A DNA stretch of 59,839 nt from Bacteroidota bacterium (GTDB lineage: Bacteria > Bacteroidota > Bacteroidia > Flavobacteriales > Flavobacteriaceae). Shown here piece by piece: positions 1-10,861 of the stretch. Position numbers and translations under genes: made by a program. The stretch covers positions 1-59,839 of the forward strand of contig CANFVB010000002.1 in assembly GCA_947450355.1 (NCBI GenBank). Reading direction: 5' to 3'. Every line of letters starts with the position of its first letter. Position 1 is the first letter of the stretch. The notes under the pieces were generated by a model. That model did no database searches. It had not been told where the DNA came from and saw nothing but the letters and a program-made list of their open reading frames with translations.

Positions 1-36
1 AACGAATACAACCTCGTTATAGTGTGTAGAATACGA

Positions 37-44
37 TATATTTG
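37..44 (+). promoter_or_regulatory. Putative -7 box of the TPR gene promoter
   Basis: TATATTTG matches the Bacteroidota primary-sigma -7 consensus TAnnTTTG and lies 22 bases before the ATG at 67. No clear TTTG -33 box is visible at the usual spacing, so the call rests on the -7 element and its position alone. Confidence 0.4.
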
Positions 45-66
45 AATGTATTAAATAAAATCTACT

Positions 67-3000
67 ATGCGCAAACAATCTTGGCTCTTTTTATTGTTAT
101 TTTTCATCGGAATCACAACCGTTTCGGCTCAAAAATCCGCAATTTACACGCACGATTTAGAAGCGTTCAATAATGCACTTTCATTATATAATAATGGGCA
201 ATATTTATCTGCTCAGATTATTTTTGACAAAGTGAAATTAGAAAATAAAAGTAGTGAAGTGCAATCAGATTGTGCTTATTATAGTGCAAATTGTGCCATT
301 CGTCTCAATCAATCGAATGCAGATTTCTTGATGGAAAATTTTGTTTCTGATTACCCAACAAGTACCAAAAGAAACCAAGCTTACATTGAAGTTGCAGAAT
401 ATTATTTTGAACAAGGTAACTATCCAAAATCTCTAATTTGGTTTGATAAAGTAGATGAAAGTTCCTTGGATTCTGACGATATTGATAAATTTAATTTCCA
501 AAAAGGTTACGCTTTTTTTACTGCAAAAAACAAAATTGAAGCTACACCGTATTTTAATAAAGTGCTTAATTCACCAAATTATGGTTCGCAAGCCAAGTAT
601 TATTTAGGTTTTATGGCTTATGAAGGCGATGATTATAAAAATGCAACTAAATATTTTGACCAAGTTTCTGGCGAAGAAAAATACAAAGAAAAACTTTCTT
701 ATTTTCAAGCGGATATGAATTTCAAATTAGGAAATTTCCAAAAAGCAATTGATTTAGGTTTGGTTGCAATGGCAAAATCCAATGCTTTAGAGAAATCAGA
801 ATTGAATAAAATCATTGGCGAAAGCTATTTTAATTTGAATCAATACGAAAAGGCCATTCCTTTTTTGAAAGAATATAAAGGTAAAAAAGGAAAATGGAAC
901 AATACCGATTTTTACCAATTGGGATTTGCTTATTATCAACAAAATGATTTTGAAAATGCAATCACCCAATTCAATAAAATCATTGATGGCAAAGACTTTG
1001 TTGCGCAAAACGCCTATTATCATTTAGGTCAAAGTTATTTGAAAACCGATAAAAAACAACAAGCTTTGAATGCTTTTAAAAATGCATCTGAGATGGTATT
1101 TGATATAAAAATTCAAGAAGATGCCGCTTTAAATTATTCAAAATTAAGTTATGATATTGGAAATTCATATCAAAGTGTTCCAGATGTATTGTCCGCTTTT
1201 TTAGATAAATATCCTAATTCCCCAAGCAAAACAGATATTGAAACGTTATTGATAAATTCCTTTATTACATCAAAAAATTATAAAGGCGCATTAGAATTAT
1301 TAGAAAAAAATAAAAGTTTTGCTAACAAACAGGCGTATCAAAAAGTGACTTTTTATAGAGGTTTAGAATTATATACTGATGGAAATTACCAGGAAGCATT
1401 AGCAATGTTCAAGAAATCTATTGGTGAACAAAAAGACCCGAAATTTACCGCTCGTGCTACTTTTTGGAAAGGAGAAACAGAATTTGTTTTGGATAGTTTC
1501 AATGAATCATTATTGAGTTTCAAGCAATTTATAGGTTTTGCAGAAGCTAAAAACACTACCGAATTCAAAAATATAAATTACAATATTGCCTATTGCTATT
1601 TCAAATTAAAAGAATACGAACAAGCAGGAAATTTTTTCCAAGCTCAAATTGATGCTGTAAAAGACGATAAAATCAGATTGAACGATTCTTATTTGCGTTT
1701 GGGTGACAGCCGTTTTGTATCGACAAAGTATTGGCCAGCAATGGATGCGTATAATAAAGCGATTGATTTGAAAAGTATCGATGCCGATTATGCGGCTTTT
1801 CAAAAAGCAATTAGTTACGGATTTGTATCTAAAAATGATAAGAAAATTGAGGATTTGAATAAGTTAATTGCAACGTATTCAAAATCGCAATATCGTGACG
1901 ATGCCTTATTTGAATTGGGAAATACGTATGTTGCTGAAAAAAAATCGGATTTGGCAATTAAAACCTACGACCAATTGATAAGCGAATTTAAAAATGGTTC
2001 GTATGCTTCAAAAGCAATTTTGAGACAAGGATTAATTTATTATAATTCTGAAAAAGACGATTTGGCGATTGGAAAATTCAAGAAAGTGGCTGCTGAATAT
2101 CCTAGAACGCCAGAAGCTTTAGAAGCCGTTTCAACCGCCAGAATTATTTATGTAGATAATGGAAAAGTGGATGAATATGCGACTTGGGTGCGAACTTTGG
2201 ATTTTGTTTCTGTGACCGATGCAGAATTAGATAATGACACTTATGAAGCTGCTGAAAAACAATATTTACAGAATAATACCAAGCAATCTATTTCGGCATT
2301 TAGCAGTTATGTTTCAAAATTTCCTAATGGAAATCACGCTTTGAACGCTAATTTCTACTTGGCACAATCTTATTTTGCCGATGGATTAGAATCGAATGCA
2401 GTTGCCAATTATGACTTTGTAATTTCGAAACCAAGGAATGAATTTACGGAACAAGCCTTGGCAAGATTGGCTCAAATTCATACTAAATCAAATGATTTTG
2501 AGAAGTTGATTCCAATTTTAAAACGTTTAGAAACAGAAGCTGATTTTCCTCAAAACATCACATTTGCACAAGCCAATTTGATGAAAACGTATTACGAACA
2601 AAAGGATTATGTGAACGCCGTAGTTTATGCGGATAAGGTTTTGATTAACCCCAAAACAGATGATAAAGTAAAAAGTGACGCACAAATCATCGTAGCTCGT
2701 TCGGCTATAAATTCTAATGATGAACCTAAAGCACGTCTGGCTTACGCCAAATTATTAACACTCGCAAAAGGGGAATTGGCTGCTGAAGCGTTGTATTATG
2801 ATGCTTATTTCAAAAATATTGATGCGAAATTTGAAGAATCCAATACCGTAGTTCAAAAATTAACCAAGGATTATTCTGGCTATAAATATTTTGGTGCAAA
2901 AGGATTGGTCGTTATGGCAAAAAACTTTTATGGATTGAAAGACAGTTTTCAAGCGACGTATATTTTGGATAGTGTCATTAAGAATTTCACTGCATTTCCG

Positions 3001-3081
3001 GATGTTGTAGAAGAAGCACAAAAGGAATTGGATGTTATTAAAACCGAAGAAGCTAAGACGAATTCGTCTATAATTAAATAG
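67..3081 (+). CDS. Large exported tetratricopeptide-repeat protein
   Basis: This 1004-aa protein starts with a typical signal peptide (MRKQSWLFLLLFFIGITTVSAQ, cleavage after about residue 21). The rest is built almost entirely of TPR-like helical pairs such as YLGFMAYEGDDYKNATKYF, FYQLGFAYYQQNDFENAI and YYHLGQSYLKTDKKQQALNAF. No enzymatic motif is visible. TPR proteins of this size in Bacteroidota are usually periplasmic scaffolds, some working with outer-membrane assembly or gliding machinery. The next large gene encodes an outer-membrane barrel, so a joint role in the envelope is a reasonable inference. The stop codon TAG (3079-3081) is already part of the left repeat arm of the downstream four-helix-bundle element. 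The specific function is unknown. Confidence 0.85.
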   Translation: MRKQSWLFLLLFFIGITTVSAQKSAIYTHDLEAFNNALSLYNNGQYLSAQIIFDKVKLENKSSEVQSDCAYYSANCAIRLNQSNADFLMENFVSDYPTSTKRNQAYIEVAEYYFEQGNYPKSLIWFDKVDESSLDSDDIDKFNFQKGYAFFTAKNKIEATPYFNKVLNSPNYGSQAKYYLGFMAYEGDDYKNATKYFDQVSGEEKYKEKLSYFQADMNFKLGNFQKAIDLGLVAMAKSNALEKSELNKIIGESYFNLNQYEKAIPFLKEYKGKKGKWNNTDFYQLGFAYYQQNDFENAITQFNKIIDGKDFVAQNAYYHLGQSYLKTDKKQQALNAFKNASEMVFDIKIQEDAALNYSKLSYDIGNSYQSVPDVLSAFLDKYPNSPSKTDIETLLINSFITSKNYKGALELLEKNKSFANKQAYQKVTFYRGLELYTDGNYQEALAMFKKSIGEQKDPKFTARATFWKGETEFVLDSFNESLLSFKQFIGFAEAKNTTEFKNINYNIAYCYFKLKEYEQAGNFFQAQIDAVKDDKIRLNDSYLRLGDSRFVSTKYWPAMDAYNKAIDLKSIDADYAAFQKAISYGFVSKNDKKIEDLNKLIATYSKSQYRDDALFELGNTYVAEKKSDLAIKTYDQLISEFKNGSYASKAILRQGLIYYNSEKDDLAIGKFKKVAAEYPRTPEALEAVSTARIIYVDNGKVDEYATWVRTLDFVSVTDAELDNDTYEAAEKQYLQNNTKQSISAFSSYVSKFPNGNHALNANFYLAQSYFADGLESNAVANYDFVISKPRNEFTEQALARLAQIHTKSNDFEKLIPILKRLETEADFPQNITFAQANLMKTYYEQKDYVNAVVYADKVLINPKTDDKVKSDAQIIVARSAINSNDEPKARLAYAKLLTLAKGELAAEALYYDAYFKNIDAKFEESNTVVQKLTKDYSGYKYFGAKGLVVMAKNFYGLKDSFQATYILDSVIKNFTAFPDVVEEAQKELDVIKTEEAKTNSSIIK

Positions 3082-3660
3082 ACGAAAAGATAATAGACAG
3101 ATAGATAATAGACAGTTAGAAATTGAGAAAATGTTTTTTAATTTAAGGTAGATACAAATAAAATATGAGCGAATTTAAAAGACATAATTTTAAAAAACTA
3201 AAGATTTGGCAAATGGCAATGGAATTAGCAAAGGAAATTTTTAAGATATCAGCGAGTTTTCCAAGTTCAGAAAAATTTGGATTAGCGAGTCAAATGAATC
3301 GATGTTCTGTTTCTATGCCATCTAATATTGCTGAAGGTTCAAGCCGGACAAATAAATCTTTCAGTCATTTTATCGATATTTCATTAGGTTCGTCATTTGA
3401 ACTTCAAACGCAATTGATATTGGCAAATAGTCAAAAATACATAACGGATGAATCATCTCAATATATTGAGAATAAAATAGAAGAATTTCAAAAAGCAACA
3501 ATGTCATTTCAAAATACATTAAACAAATAATTTATGTCAAAAAAAACCATATTTACCAGTCCATTATCTCTTCGTCTATCATCTTTTAATCTTTCTCTAT
3601 TGAGTCTATCATCTCTTCGTCTATCATCTCTTCGTCTTCCTCTATTATCTTTTAGTCTCA
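3079..3660. repeat. Inverted-repeat element enclosing a four-helix-bundle gene (element 1)
   Basis: The left arm (about 3081-3120) contains GACGAAAAGATAATAGA. Its reverse complement recurs at 3641-3657 as TCTATTATCTTTTAGTC, matching at 16 of 17 positions. Further imperfect copies of the same unit (TCTATCATCTCTTCG, 15 nt) fill 3565-3640. The arms enclose the four-helix-bundle gene 3165-3530. The left arm starts at the stop codon of the TPR gene, and the right arm lies inside the 5' coding part of the next gene. A second four-helix-bundle gene at 27006-27356 has the same architecture with different arm sequences. Confidence 0.65.
3165..3530 (+). CDS. Four helix bundle protein (23S rRNA intervening-sequence protein family)
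   Basis: This 121-aa protein matches the small four-helix-bundle family (S23/IVS protein, TIGR02436 type). The diagnostic block SMPSNIAEGSSR is at residues 51-62, followed by FIDISLGSSFELQTQLILA. Family members were first found encoded inside intervening sequences of 23S rRNA genes and are also related to the Avd accessory proteins of diversity-generating retroelements. Their biochemical role is unresolved. No rRNA gene is present here, so this is a free-standing copy. It is flanked by inverted repeats (see element 1) and ends 3 bases before the next start codon. The second copy in this window shares the SNIAEGSSR block but is otherwise clearly diverged. Confidence 0.85.
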   Translation: MSEFKRHNFKKLKIWQMAMELAKEIFKISASFPSSEKFGLASQMNRCSVSMPSNIAEGSSRTNKSFSHFIDISLGSSFELQTQLILANSQKYITDESSQYIENKIEEFQKATMSFQNTLNK

Positions 3661-5348
3661 TTTTAATTTCTCAAATTGTTCTCGCACAAAAGAAAGATGA
3701 AAACATAGGGACTGAAGTTGTAAACGTGGTAAAACCATACACGCCAACAATTTCAGATGCTTTTAAAGTTAAGGAAACACCCGCTTTAGAGGATGAAGAC
3801 AATACTAAAAAGGAAGTGATTAAATATTCGATTTTTTCTTTTCCGGTGGCTTCTACTTTCACGCCTTCAAAAGGTAGGGCTGCAAATGTGGACAAATCAG
3901 AATCGGAGAAATTATTCAAAAATTACCTGACGTTGGGTTTTGGAAATTATACCACACTAAATGCGGAACTATTCGTGACAGAAAACATAAGCGATACAGA
4001 ATATGTAGGTGGAATGTTGCGCCATCTTTCGTCTCAAGGCGGAATAAAAGGCGTTGATTTGGATGATAAATTTTACACGACTTCTTTGGATTTAACGTAT
4101 GGAAATCAACAGAAAAATTTGACTTGGAATGCCGATTTAGGCTATCAAAACCAAGTGTATAATTGGTACGGTTTACCCGAGAATTTTTCTTCAACTATAA
4201 TTGACGGAATCAACCCACAGCATACGTTTCATAATTTTTATGCAGGTGCAAAATTCAGTTTAAATGATAGTTTTTTTAAGGAAGGAAGCGTAAAATACAA
4301 TCGCTTTTGGGATGCACGAGGTTCGTCTGAAAATAGATTTTATGTAAAACCGTCTTTTGAATTTGATGCATTTGATGAAAAAATTAAAACCAATTTTATA
4401 GTTGATTATTTAGGAGGAAGTTTTGAAAAAGACTTTTTTACAACGAATGCTATAAAATACGGATATACCAATTTTGGAGTTCATCCTAGTGTGGTAATCA
4501 ATAAAAATGATTGGTCTGTGAATGTTGGAGCAGCAGTTTTTTATAGTATTGACAATGAAAATAGTAAAAATAAATTGTTCGTTTATCCACAAATAAACGC
4601 ATCCTTGAAAGTAGTTGGTGATTTTATGATTTTCTACACAGGGGCAGAGGGAAGTTTGGATCAAAATTCTTATCGTGATTTCTCAAATGAAAATCCATAT
4701 ATTTCACCAACATTGGTGATTGCCCCAACCGACAAACAATACGATATTTTTGCTGGATTGAAAGGAAAATTAGCAAGTGCGGTGAGTTATAATATTCGAG
4801 GTTCATTTCAAAACGAGAAAAATAAAGCGTTATTTAAAAGCAATAACTTCACTGAAAATAGTGCCAATGAAGATTACGAATTCGGAAATTCTTTAGGAGT
4901 TGTATATGATGATATGAAAACGGTGCGTTTTTTCGGGGAATTAAATGCTGATTTTTCAAAGAATGTATCCTTCGGAATTAACGGAACTTTTAGCAGTTAT
5001 TCAACTCATTTTCAGGAAGAAGCTTGGAATTTGCCTGCAATAAAATTGGGTTCTAATTTAAATGTAATAATAACTAAAAAGTGGTATGCTGGTGCAAATG
5101 TGTTCTTCGTTGGTGAAAGAAAAGATTTGCAAGTAAACACGGATATTTTGCCTTTAATTGCGCCATCCCCAATTACGATTTCCAGTTATTTCGATGCAAA
5201 TTTAAACGTTGGATACAAACACAGCGAACGTTTAACAGGATTTTTGAAATTGAATAATATTGGAAATCAAGCTTATCAAAGATGGTTGAATTATCCAGTT
5301 CAAGGATTTCAAGTGATTTTAGGAGCGAGCTATAAGTTTGATTTTTAA
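3534..5348 (+). CDS. TonB-dependent-receptor-like outer-membrane beta-barrel protein
   Basis: This 604-aa protein has alternating aromatic/polar beta-strand patterns and ends in FKLNNIGNQAYQRWLNYPVQGFQVILGASYKFDF, the aromatic C-terminus typical of outer-membrane barrels. There is no obvious plug domain, so it is shorter than a standard TonB-dependent receptor. The N-terminus is odd: before the normal-looking LILISQIVLAQ signal-peptide end lie about 35 residues rich in Leu, Ser and Arg (SLRLSS/SSLRL). These are encoded by 15-nt repeats belonging to the right arm of the upstream inverted-repeat element. The only ATG in frame is at 3534; a TTG at codon 23 (3600) is an alternative start. The partner is probably the TPR protein upstream. 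The ligand is unknown. Confidence 0.7.
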   Translation: MSKKTIFTSPLSLRLSSFNLSLLSLSSLRLSSLRLPLLSFSLILISQIVLAQKKDENIGTEVVNVVKPYTPTISDAFKVKETPALEDEDNTKKEVIKYSIFSFPVASTFTPSKGRAANVDKSESEKLFKNYLTLGFGNYTTLNAELFVTENISDTEYVGGMLRHLSSQGGIKGVDLDDKFYTTSLDLTYGNQQKNLTWNADLGYQNQVYNWYGLPENFSSTIIDGINPQHTFHNFYAGAKFSLNDSFFKEGSVKYNRFWDARGSSENRFYVKPSFEFDAFDEKIKTNFIVDYLGGSFEKDFFTTNAIKYGYTNFGVHPSVVINKNDWSVNVGAAVFYSIDNENSKNKLFVYPQINASLKVVGDFMIFYTGAEGSLDQNSYRDFSNENPYISPTLVIAPTDKQYDIFAGLKGKLASAVSYNIRGSFQNEKNKALFKSNNFTENSANEDYEFGNSLGVVYDDMKTVRFFGELNADFSKNVSFGINGTFSSYSTHFQEEAWNLPAIKLGSNLNVIITKKWYAGANVFFVGERKDLQVNTDILPLIAPSPITISSYFDANLNVGYKHSERLTGFLKLNNIGNQAYQRWLNYPVQGFQVILGASYKFDF

Positions 5349-5455
5349 AAGGTTCAAAGGGGCAAAGTTGATAGAGGAATATGTTTGAAGTAATTTCTTC
5401 ATTGTTCATAACGTTTTATCCTCAAAGATTAGAAACCTTTGTACCTTTGCAACTC
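5347..5455. repeat. Imperfect inverted repeat of AAAGGTTCAAAGG type
   Basis: AAAGGTTCAAAGGGGCAAAG (5348-5367) is roughly mirrored by AACCTTTGTACCTTTGCAACT (5434-5454); the core AAAGGTnCAAAGG matches at 12 of 13 positions as an inverted repeat. It fills the gap between the barrel-protein gene and the Gre-like gene. It resembles the other low-complexity spacers of this window and has no assigned function. Confidence 0.45.
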
Positions 5456-5477
5456 AAAACCGCTGCACCTAAAATAA

Positions 5478-5927
5478 ATGACTCTCAAACGAAAAATCCA
5501 TCAGCATTATATCCAACAAGTCCAAGACAAAATAGATGTTTTTCGGGATATGATTTCGGCATTGACCGAAGATTCTAAGAATGATGCCAAAGGTTCTGCG
5601 GGCGACAAACACGAAACCGCATTGTCGATGATGCATATAGAACAGGAAAAACTCAATTATAAACTCAAAGAAGTTTTAGAGCAAAAAGCAGTTTTAGATA
5701 AAATAGATTCCTCTTCAATACATACTACAATTGCTTTGGGAAGTTTGGTTCAAGCCAATGGAATCTATCTTTATGTGAGTTTGGCGCTCACAAAAATCAA
5801 CATCGAACAAGTGAATATTATCGCTTTATCGCCACAATCGCCACTGGGAACTAAATTAATGGGGAATAAAGTGGGTTTTGAATTTGAAATTAATACTACA
5901 AAGTACCACATAGAAAGCATTTCATAA
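5478..5927 (+). CDS. Small GreA/GreB-like protein (two-domain, coiled-coil plus C-terminal domain)
   Basis: The 149-aa protein has an N-terminal helical region (residues 1-75) with a central acidic turn (TEDSKNDAKGSAGDKHETA). Its C-terminal region contains NIIALSPQSPLGTKLMGNKVGFEFEI, which resembles the GreA/GreB C-terminal block (SPIGrALLGKKvGDeVeV). Gre factors insert an acidic coiled-coil tip into RNA polymerase to stimulate transcript cleavage, and the overall layout fits that fold at about the usual size (GreA is near 158 aa). Related flavobacterial proteins often carry the name 3-oxoacyl-ACP synthase, for which no support is visible: there is no Cys-His-His/Asn ketosynthase chemistry and the protein is far too short. 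Whether the tip is catalytically competent cannot be judged here. Confidence 0.6.
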   Translation: MTLKRKIHQHYIQQVQDKIDVFRDMISALTEDSKNDAKGSAGDKHETALSMMHIEQEKLNYKLKEVLEQKAVLDKIDSSSIHTTIALGSLVQANGIYLYVSLALTKINIEQVNIIALSPQSPLGTKLMGNKVGFEFEINTTKYHIESIS

Positions 5928-6091
5928 CCCTGATTTTTTACAGTCTGTAACTTCAAATATAGATTTTAATTACTTTTACTTTCATATTTACATAAAAATA
6001 CAAATCTATGTTTATTATTATAACTAAATAATTCTATTTGGTTTTAATAAGGAATCATTATGCTCAAATTTGCAGAAGTAAAAAATATAGT

Positions 6092-7708
6092 ATGTGTGGA
6101 ATTTTAGCCATTATTGGAAAAGGAAAAGAAGAAGAGTTAGTAAAAAAACTTTCTAAAAGAATGTCGCATCGCGGACCAGATGAAAGTGATTTGCATATAA
6201 CTGAAAACGGACATATTTTGAGCCACGAACGCTTGTCGATTATAGATTTGCATTCTGGAAGACAACCAATTCAAGGGTCAAAAACGGCTTGGATGGTTCA
6301 CAATGGTGAAGTTTATAACCACCAAGAATTGCGTGATGGGATTTTGAAACACCATACTTTTAGAACCAAATCAGATTCGGAAGTTATCGTGCATTTATAT
6401 GAAGAATTTGGATATGATTTTTGCAATATGTTGGATGGAGATTGGGCATTTGTAATTGTTGATGGCGACGATTATATCGCAGGTCGTGATCCAATGGGCG
6501 TGAAACCGTTGTATTATGGTTTGGACGAAAGAGGCCGTACTTATTTTTCATCTGAAATGAAACCAATTGCCGATCAATGCAAAACGTTCTCTACATTTCC
6601 CCCAGGGCATTACTACACAGAAAAAACAGGATTTGTAAAATATTACAATCCAGAATATGAAGATTATTTAAAAGCAGATCACGAATTGGATTTGGATTTA
6701 ATCAGAACTTCATTAACAGAAGCTACTCGCAAAAGATTAATGAGTGATGTGCCAATTGGTGTATTGCTTTCGGGAGGTTTGGATTCGTCACTGACATCGG
6801 CAATAGCCTCAAGATTATTAGCGGAAAGCGGCAAAAAATTACATTCTTTTTCAATTGGTTTAGATGAAAATGCACCAGATGCAATGGCGGCGAGAAAAGT
6901 TGCTGAATATTTAGGAACGGAACACCACGAAATCCATTTTACAATTGAGCAAGGAATTGAAATTTTAGACAAGTTGGTTTGGCATTTAGAAACCTATGAT
7001 GTGACTTCAATTCGTGCCAGTACGCCAATGTATTTCTTGTCAAAAGCAATCACTGATTTGGGAATAAAAGTGGTTTTATCTGGTGAAGGTGCCGATGAAA
7101 TTTTTGGAGGTTATTTGTATTTTAGAAATGCACCATCAACGGTAGATTTTCAAAAAGAAACCATTGAAAGAGTTCAAAAATTATTCACTGCCGATTTGTT
7201 AAGAGCTGATAAATCTACAATGGCACACGGATTAGAAGCGAGAGTTCCATTTTTAGACAAAGAATTTTTGGATGTTGCAATGTTAATCAAAGCAGAAGAA
7301 AAGCAACCGAAAACGTATGACGGAAAAGAAAAATACATTCTAAGAAAAGCATTTGACACACCCGATAATCCATATTTGCCAGCTGAAGTTTTGTGGAGAC
7401 AAAAAGAGCAATTTTCAGATGGAGTAGGGTACAACTGGATTGATCAATTAATTGATTATTGTTCGTCAAAAGTTACCGATGAAGAATTGGAAGCTGCGGG
7501 TTCTTTGTTTTCATACAACACACCAACAACCAAAGAAGCGTATTTTTACCGAACTATTTTCCATAAATATTATCCACAAGTAAGTGCGGCGCAAACCGTT
7601 AGAAAATGGATTCCAAAATGGCAAGAAAACCAAGACCCAAGCGGAAGAGCGAATGCTGCTCACGTTAAAGCGGATACCGATATAGCAAAAACAAATGTTG
7701 TAATTTAG
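6092..7708 (+). CDS. asnB: Asparagine synthase B (glutamine-hydrolysing)
   Basis: The enzyme converts aspartate, glutamine and ATP to asparagine in the cytoplasm. The start is set at 6092 rather than the longer ORF because the class II glutaminase needs an N-terminal Cys: MCGILAIIG gives Cys2 once Met is removed. Residues 1-200 are the Ntn-type glutaminase domain (RMSHRGPDES, HNGEVYNH, DGDWAF). The synthetase domain follows, with the ATP PP-loop LSGGLDSS near residue 225 and SGEGADEIFGGY near 330. The length of 538 aa is normal for AsnB. A strong terminator hairpin follows at 7740. It stands alone as a transcription unit. Confidence 0.95.
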   Translation: MCGILAIIGKGKEEELVKKLSKRMSHRGPDESDLHITENGHILSHERLSIIDLHSGRQPIQGSKTAWMVHNGEVYNHQELRDGILKHHTFRTKSDSEVIVHLYEEFGYDFCNMLDGDWAFVIVDGDDYIAGRDPMGVKPLYYGLDERGRTYFSSEMKPIADQCKTFSTFPPGHYYTEKTGFVKYYNPEYEDYLKADHELDLDLIRTSLTEATRKRLMSDVPIGVLLSGGLDSSLTSAIASRLLAESGKKLHSFSIGLDENAPDAMAARKVAEYLGTEHHEIHFTIEQGIEILDKLVWHLETYDVTSIRASTPMYFLSKAITDLGIKVVLSGEGADEIFGGYLYFRNAPSTVDFQKETIERVQKLFTADLLRADKSTMAHGLEARVPFLDKEFLDVAMLIKAEEKQPKTYDGKEKYILRKAFDTPDNPYLPAEVLWRQKEQFSDGVGYNWIDQLIDYCSSKVTDEELEAAGSLFSYNTPTTKEAYFYRTIFHKYYPQVSAAQTVRKWIPKWQENQDPSGRANAAHVKADTDIAKTNVVI

Positions 7709-7739
7709 TTAGTTTTTTTATTTCTATTTGTTTCAAGAG

Positions 7740-7765
7740 CGCTTACTTTTAGTAAGCGTTTTTTT
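7740..7765 (+). terminator. Rho-independent terminator after asnB
   Basis: The 8-bp stem CGCTTACT / AGTAAGCG has a 3-nt loop and is followed by TTTTTTT. It lies 32 bases after the asnB stop. Confidence 0.8.
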
Positions 7766-7831
7766 ATTGGTATAATAATAAGGAGTAATTAACCGATATA
7801 TGTTAATAACTTACACTACTAAAACGAGTGA

Positions 7832-9847
<2,016 letters not shown>

Positions 9848-9850
9848 TTG

Positions 9851-10840
9851 ATGAAAAAGTTAGTCTTTTTATTTTTATTAGTTTCAAATATTTCGTTTTC
9901 TCAAACAACACAAGAGTTGGAAGATTTGGGTCATCTTATAAATGATGCTTTGTTTTTTTCTAATAAATATATTACTCCAGCTGCCGATGCTGCAATATAT
10001 CAAGCAACATCGGGTTGGATGACTTCTCCGAAAAAACGAAAACTTTGGGATGTAACTTTAGGAATTCATTTTAATGCTTTTTTAGTTCCCAATAAGGACA
10101 GACAATTTGTAATTAATAATTCTGATTTTACATTTTTTCATATAGAAAATGCGAGTTCGGCAACAGTTCCAACGGCTTTGGGAAATAACGACCAGGTCAA
10201 TTTGATTGGGCAAATAGGAACAACGCCTGTGAGCTTAAAAACTCCTGAAGGTGTAAATGAAGAGGTTGTTTTATACCCACATTTTTCTGGTTCGGTTGCA
10301 CTTTGGTATGGAACGGAGTTGGTTGTGAAATATGCGCCAAAAACGAATTTAAAAAAAGGCGATTATCAAGTTTATGGATTTGGTTTCAAACATAATTTCG
10401 ATCAATATTTCAAAGCATTGCAGGCTAAAAAGATTAATCTTGCTGGATTAGTTTGTTATTCAAATGAAAATATTAGCTTCGATTTTATTGATCCTCAAAC
10501 GAGTATTGGAACATTGGGAATTAATAGAATTACAGGATTAGTAGATACGTGGCAATTTCAATTCAACGCTTCGAAAGAATATAAAAGATTTGAAATTATT
10601 ACAGGAATTATTGCGAATGTGAGTGATGTAAAATACAAATTCACGGGCGATGTTCCGCCAAATCAAGCAATACCAACACAATCGTTATTCAACGAGAGTT
10701 TAAAAGAAATTTACAAAACAAGAACCAACTTTTTAGGAGAAATATCTTGTAGGTATAAAATTAACAAAATGTATTTACAATCTACCTTCGCTTTTGGTAA
10801 ATTTGTAAATTCAAATGTAGCATTACAATACGAGTTTTAA
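9851..10840 (+). CDS. Exported protein of unknown function (DUF6588-like)
   Basis: This 329-aa protein has a clear signal peptide (MKKLVFLFLLVSNISFSQ). The mature part is rich in beta-strand patterns and ends in an aromatic residue (NSNVALQYEF), which suggests an outer-membrane or surface barrel. The ATG at 9851 is preferred to the TTG at 9848 used in the ORF track. It sits 3 bases after gyrB and 21 bases before mdh, a neighbourhood I believe is conserved in flavobacteria. I associate it tentatively with DUF6588. Its function is unknown. Confidence 0.65.
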   Translation: MKKLVFLFLLVSNISFSQTTQELEDLGHLINDALFFSNKYITPAADAAIYQATSGWMTSPKKRKLWDVTLGIHFNAFLVPNKDRQFVINNSDFTFFHIENASSATVPTALGNNDQVNLIGQIGTTPVSLKTPEGVNEEVVLYPHFSGSVALWYGTELVVKYAPKTNLKKGDYQVYGFGFKHNFDQYFKALQAKKINLAGLVCYSNENISFDFIDPQTSIGTLGINRITGLVDTWQFQFNASKEYKRFEIITGIIANVSDVKYKFTGDVPPNQAIPTQSLFNESLKEIYKTRTNFLGEISCRYKINKMYLQSTFAFGKFVNSNVALQYEF

Positions 10841-10861
10841 CATATAATAAAAAACAAAAAA

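Noticed and set aside
3165-3530. Four-helix-bundle gene as part of a 23S rRNA gene
   Set aside because: I recognised no rRNA sequence on either strand around this copy or the one at 27006-27356, so they are treated as free-standing genes.
5381-5578. 65-aa plus-strand ORF before the Gre-like gene
   Set aside because: It runs through the AAAGG inverted repeat and then overlaps the Gre-like gene in another frame; no coding signal is visible.
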